From Parvularia atlantis (lineage: Eukaryota > Opisthokonta > Rotosphaerida), in NCBI GenBank assembly GCA_943704415.1, contig CALSCO010001308.1, forward strand, positions 1 through 21,362: a DNA stretch of 21,362 bases, given 5' to 3'. The notes beneath the pieces were generated by a model. That model made no database searches and was not told where the DNA came from. It saw only the letters and a program-made list of their open reading frames with translations. This document shows, piece by piece, positions 18,534 to 21,362 of the stretch. The position numbers and the translations under genes are program-made. Each line of letters starts with the position of its first letter. Position 1 is the stretch's first letter.

Positions 18534-19029
18534 CACAGAGAGGAGAGGGCGGACGGCGCGGCTCGGGCTCTGTGCCGTGGTGCTTCTTCTGCCTTGCCCT
18601 TTGCTGCGCCCTTGGCCTCTTTTTGTCTGTGTGCGTCTCGCTGGTTGGTCTTCCTGCCCTGCCCCTGCCGTTGCGCGAGGTTGCTGTGTCTACAAGCGCT
18701 TTGCCTGCGAGCGCTGCTTCTGCCCTGCCCTGCGTGCGCGAGCTGCTTCTGCCTGTGCGTGCCTGTGCGTGCGTGCCCTTGCGCGTGCCTGTGCGTACGT
18801 ACCCTTGCGCGTGCGTGCCTGCGTGCTCCTGTGCGTGTGCCTGCACGTGCGTGCTGTGCGTGCGCGCTTCTTCTGCGCCAAAGAGGTCTGCCATCGCGTC
18901 GCAGCACGCCAACTTCCCGACCCGCGCTCGCGCCGCACTCACTTCCGCCCCCTTCCTCGTGCGGCAGCGCCCAGCTCGTCCCGCCGCCGGCACCGCCCGG
19001 CCCCGATGATCATCATTGCACTGTACATC
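18534..19029. other. 496-bp intergenic, shared 3' region of MRN1 and the AIP-like gene
   Basis: The only large gap between genes in the window, lying between convergent stops. No conserved coding frame, tRNA or mobile element seen. The plus strand is rich in pyrimidines and TG (runs of CTTCTGCC, CTGCCCTGCC). From about 18745 to 18875 it is a degenerate TGCGTGCC/TGTGCGTGCC tandem tract. Probably the 3' untranslated region of one or both genes. Confidence 0.7.
18745..18875 (+). repeat. Degenerate TGCGTGCC tandem tract
   Basis: Many close copies of GTGCGTGCC and CTTGCGCGTGCC with point changes, in the MRN1 3' region. Alternating pyrimidine-purine steps make it a candidate for unusual helix structure. 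No function is claimed. Confidence 0.75.
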
Positions 19030-20064
19030 CTAGACGAACATGCGCGCGTACACCTGCCGGTCCTTCTGGTCGAGCACGCGCAGGCGGGCGCGGACGGCAC
19101 ACAGCTCGCGCTGGATCTCGTTCGCGGCGTCGGCGGCGGCCGGGAGCGACTCGCACAGGACAAGGTCGCGCTCGGCGAGGTCAAGCTGTGCGTCGCCGGC
19201 GACAGCATACGCCTGCGCGCGGCGGAAGAGGGCCTTGTGGTCGTGCGGGGCGGCGACGAGGACGGCGGTGCAGTGCTCGACTGCCTGCTGCGGGCGCTTC
19301 ATCTTGAGGCAGCACGCGGCGAGGTTGAGGCGGCACGCGCGCTCGATCTGGCGCAGGTCCGGGTCGTGCATCGTCGCGGCCGAGGCCGAGAAGAGCGTGT
19401 CAAGGTGACCGAGGGCGAGCTCGTAGTGCGCGCGTGCCGCGTCCCACCGCCCCGCAGCGTAGTCGTCGTTGCCGGCGGCGCGGTGGCGGCGCGCGGCGTC
19501 GGGGCGCTCGTGCGGCGCGTACTCCCACAGGTCGCGCTCGAACGTGCCGTGCAGCTGCGCCGCGACGAGACGCAGCTCGAGCACGGCGCGGCGGTCGAGC
19601 AGCGCGGCCGTGAGGTCGGCGTCGCGGGCCATGCGCTCGGCCGCGCCGGGGCCGCATCCGCAGCGCGCGCCGCTTGCGACGTGGGCGGCGTGGTCGTGGT
19701 CTTGCTGCTCCTGCTGTTCGCTCACGTCGCGCATCGCCGTCGCCAGCTGCAGCAGGTCGCCGGCGTGCGCCGCGCCGCACTCGGCCTCGACCACGTCGCC
19801 CGGGCGCAGCGCCGGCAGTAGCCGCTCGATCGCCCGCACCGCGAAGCGCCGGCCGAGGCGCACGGGCAGCGGCGCGCCGTCGGCCGGCCCGCGGCGCGCC
19901 ACCGACGCCTCGCCGCCGTGCGAGCTGTCGAGCAGCACGCGCCGCGCCACGTCCCACACGCGGTAGTGCACGAGCACGCTGCCGATGGCCGACCAGTCGA
20001 CGGCGGCTGCGTGCTCGTCGGCGTGGTCGTGGCGCACGATGCGCAGCTCTTCCTGATCACTCAT
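19030..20064 (-). CDS. AIP/XAP2-like TPR immunophilin cochaperone, intronless
   Basis: FKBP-like N-terminal domain fused to TPRs, the architecture of AIP (XAP2), an Hsp90 cochaperone. A single exon of 1035 nt encodes 344 residues (AIP has 330). Residues about 30-110 hold the degenerate FKBP fold (VLVHYRVWD, VLLDSS, RFAVRAIERLLPALRPGD). About 135-175 align with the AIP segment after its Cys pair (RCGCG, LELRLVAAQLHGTFERDLWEY). TPRs run from about 185 (RHRAAGNDDYAAGRWDAARAHYE) through RACRLNLAACCLKMKRPQQAV and HDHKALFRRAQAYAVAGD. The C-terminal helix ends DRQVYARMFV, like the RFRGIF end of AIP. The FKBP active site looks degenerate, so prolyl isomerase activity is doubtful. This is the only gene here with no intron, and its ATG overlaps the stop of the upstream TTL-family gene. 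Confidence 0.82.
   Translation of the reverse strand: MSDQEELRIVRHDHADEHAAAVDWSAIGSVLVHYRVWDVARRVLLDSSHGGEASVARRGPADGAPLPVRLGRRFAVRAIERLLPALRPGDVVEAECGAAHAGDLLQLATAMRDVSEQQEQQDHDHAAHVASGARCGCGPGAAERMARDADLTAALLDRRAVLELRLVAAQLHGTFERDLWEYAPHERPDAARRHRAAGNDDYAAGRWDAARAHYELALGHLDTLFSASAATMHDPDLRQIERACRLNLAACCLKMKRPQQAVEHCTAVLVAAPHDHKALFRRAQAYAVAGDAQLDLAERDLVLCESLPAAADAANEIQRELCAVRARLRVLDQKDRQVYARMFV
20057..20064 (-). other. ATGAGTGA stop/start overlap between TTL-family and AIP-like genes
   Basis: On the minus strand the eight bases 20064-20057 hold the ATG of the AIP-like gene and, in another frame, the TGA of the TTL-family gene. No intergenic space exists between two same-strand genes. Confidence 0.8.
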
Positions 20065-20291
20065 CCGCTGAGACCGAGACAAAGTGTGTGCTCGCTGCTC
20101 TTGTCGTGTGCCCTGTCGTCTGTCTTGCGATGCTCGCTGGGCTTGTCGTCTGCCCTGTCGTCTGTCTTGCGATGCTCGCTGGGCTTGTCGTGTGCCTTGT
20201 CGTCTGTCTTGCGATGCTCGCTGGGCTTGTCGCCTGCCCTGTCGCCTGTCTTGCGATGTTCGCTGGGCTTGTCGCCTCTACGCCCTGATCG

Positions 20292-20323
<32 letters not shown>

Positions 20324-21362
20324 GTCGGTGAAGGGCACCGACAGCAGCACCGTGTCGCGCAGCACCGCCGCCTTGAGCGGGCCCAGCACCACGCTCGCCG
20401 TCGTGTCCATCGACGGCGACTTGTTGAGCTCGAGCAGCCACGGCCGCAGCTCGGCGTCGACGACAAAGTCGGCCTGTGCGCCGCCGTCGTCAGTCGATCA
20501 GCACGGCACGGCAACAGCAAGCGAGACGCACGCCGAGCAGCTCAAAGCAGCGCTCGACGCACAGCCCGCGCGCACGCTCGTCCTGCACGATTGCCGGCGC
20601 GACCTGCACCACGACGCGCGCAATCGCCGCGTGCATGTCGCTGCGCAGCCGCTCGGCCGCGTCGTGCGGCAGCAGCGCAAAGTACGCGTCGCTGCGAGTA
20701 TACGTCAGCGCTTCGCGAATGCGGCAGACGAGAACGGGCGACGTACGTGTGCATGTAGGCGTCGCCAAGGTCGTACGTCGCGCCGTCGCGGTGGTTCGTG
20801 ACGTGCGCGGCGCGGACATGTGCGGCGTCGCGCGTCGAGAGCGGCGTCGGCGGCGCATACGGCGCCTCAGCCAGCTTGACGTAGCCCTCACGGTGGACGT
20901 GCACGCGCGGCGGGGCGAGGGCCGTGACGAGCACGTACAGCCGCACGTGGTACTTGCGCTGCGCGCAACGTTGCCGCGTGTGAGACAAGCGCGGCGCGAT
21001 CAGGCGACACAACGCCGTGCACGAGGTGCGGCGGGTCGACGCAGCGCTGCAGCACGAGGCCGGCCTCGTTACGCACGTCGGCGGGCGTCCAGACAATGCG
21101 CACGTCCTCGCCGCGCGCCGCGCTGGCCGGCTTGAGCTTGGCGCCGCATGCCTCACGTCAACCGCGCGTCCTTCGCGAGCGCCGCCGACGCACGATCCAG
21201 GGGCGCGACCCGTCCAGCAGCTCGGCGAGGCGCGGGGCGTCGGTCGGGAGGAGGACGGCGGGCGGCACGTCACGTACATCTCGATGATGGTGCAGCAGGT
21301 CGATCCGCGATACCGGTGGTCGCGGCCGCTCCGGCCCGTCCTGGTCGTGCTGGCGCATCGGC
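20057..21362 (-). CDS. Tubulin-tyrosine-ligase family protein, N-terminus beyond window
   Basis: ATP-grasp enzyme of the TTL/TTLL family (amino-acid ligation to proteins; fungal relatives such as Pby1 have unclear substrates). Five visible exons: 21362-21194, 21136-21014, 20958-20747, 20691-20532, 20473-20057, about 359 residues in agreeing phases. Family motifs in order: SRPWILKPASAARG (ATP-binding lysine and loop), RKYHVRLYVLVTAL, HREGYVKLAEAPY, AHVTNHRDG (HLTN equivalent), ARGLCVERCFELLG, ADFVVDAELRPWLLELNKSPSM (metal-binding Glu and Asn). After the catalytic core comes a tail with an Asp/Asn-rich run (DDDDDDDNDDNDD) and a 14-residue tandem repeat (consensus TTSPASIARQTTGQ), four and a half copies. 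The four visible introns are GT-AG. The stop at 20057-20059 lies inside the first codons of the AIP-like gene. The start is off the right edge. Confidence 0.85.
20089..20278 (-). repeat. 42-bp coding tandem repeat, about 4.5 copies
   Basis: Units at 20089-20130, 20131-20172, 20173-20214, 20215-20256 and a partial 20257-20278, differing by a few substitutions. Being 14 codons long, the unit preserves frame and encodes repeats of TSPASIARQTTGQ type in the TTL-family tail. It also covers the only upstream sequence available as a promoter for the AIP-like gene. Confidence 0.93.
20284..20331 (-). repeat. GAC/AAC trinucleotide run, Asp/Asn-rich
   Basis: Reads on the minus strand as FTDDDDDDDNDDNDDQ, between the TTL catalytic domain and the 14-residue repeats. 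A perfect to near-perfect trinucleotide tract, probably length-variable. Confidence 0.9.

Noticed and set aside
18594-19307. Cys-rich plus-strand open frame in the MRN1 3' region that could suggest a secreted Cys-rich peptide
   Set aside because: The Cys/Leu/Ala pattern comes from the TGC/GTG low-complexity tract. The frame runs antisense into the AIP-like gene and the Cys spacing is not ordered.
1-21362. Bacterial origin, suggested by density, high GC and a stop/start overlap
   Set aside because: Every conserved gene but one is broken by short introns with branch sites and AG acceptors, and the families are eukaryotic.
1-21362. Mobile elements, tRNAs, rRNAs, CRISPR arrays or virus-like elements
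   Set aside because: None seen. The repeats present are short coding tracts or a simple-sequence 3' region, and no terminal repeats or element-encoded enzymes were found.

Overview
The window is a stretch of a very GC-rich, extremely gene-dense eukaryotic nuclear genome, almost certainly fungal and most likely a basidiomycete. The four-RRM MRN1/nrd1-type protein is a fungal family, the CAB2 protein reads like fungal homologues, and almost every gene is cut by very short introns (about 45-68 nt) with a CTGAC/CTCAC-type branch site near the acceptor. I cannot name the genus from sequence alone. Gene models were built by hand, joining exons where the family sequence and the reading frame agree.

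Layout: (1) 1-1180, minus, DHX33/Dhr2-type DEAH helicase, cut by the left edge; (2) 1209-2592, plus, phosphopantothenoylcysteine synthetase CAB2; (3) 2610-3853, minus, CHIP/STUB1-type TPR plus U-box ubiquitin ligase; (4) 3897-5036, plus, HAD-superfamily hydrolase; (5) 5066-14721, minus, SLH1/ASCC3, a giant two-cassette Ski2-like helicase with about 57 introns; (6) 14766-18533, plus, MRN1/nrd1-like protein with four RRMs and long low-complexity tails; (7) 19030-20064, minus, AIP-like TPR immunophilin without introns; (8) 20057-21362, minus, tubulin-tyrosine-ligase family protein, cut by the right edge.

The first seven genes alternate strictly in strand. Divergent start codons lie 28, about 43 and 44 bp apart. 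Convergent stops lie 17 and 29 bp apart. Only the 496 bp after MRN1 is a sizeable non-coding stretch. Transcripts of neighbours must therefore overlap at one or both ends.

The most unusual signal is in the splice sites. Of 97 introns mapped, 15 (about one in six) are best explained by a GC-AG rather than a GT-AG pair. At least six are forced by the reading frame. The usual donor is GTGCGY, with C rather than A at position +4. A second oddity is on the right: the TTL-family gene ends in a 42-bp tandem repeat and its stop codon overlaps the start codon of the intronless AIP-like gene (ATGAGTGA), an arrangement usual in bacterial operons but not in nuclear genes.

The genes do not form one pathway. 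RNA and translation quality control recur (DHX33 in ribosome biogenesis, SLH1 in ribosome rescue, MRN1 in mRNA binding), along with protein quality control (the CHIP-type ligase and the AIP-like cochaperone), but I read this as chance rather than an operon-like grouping.
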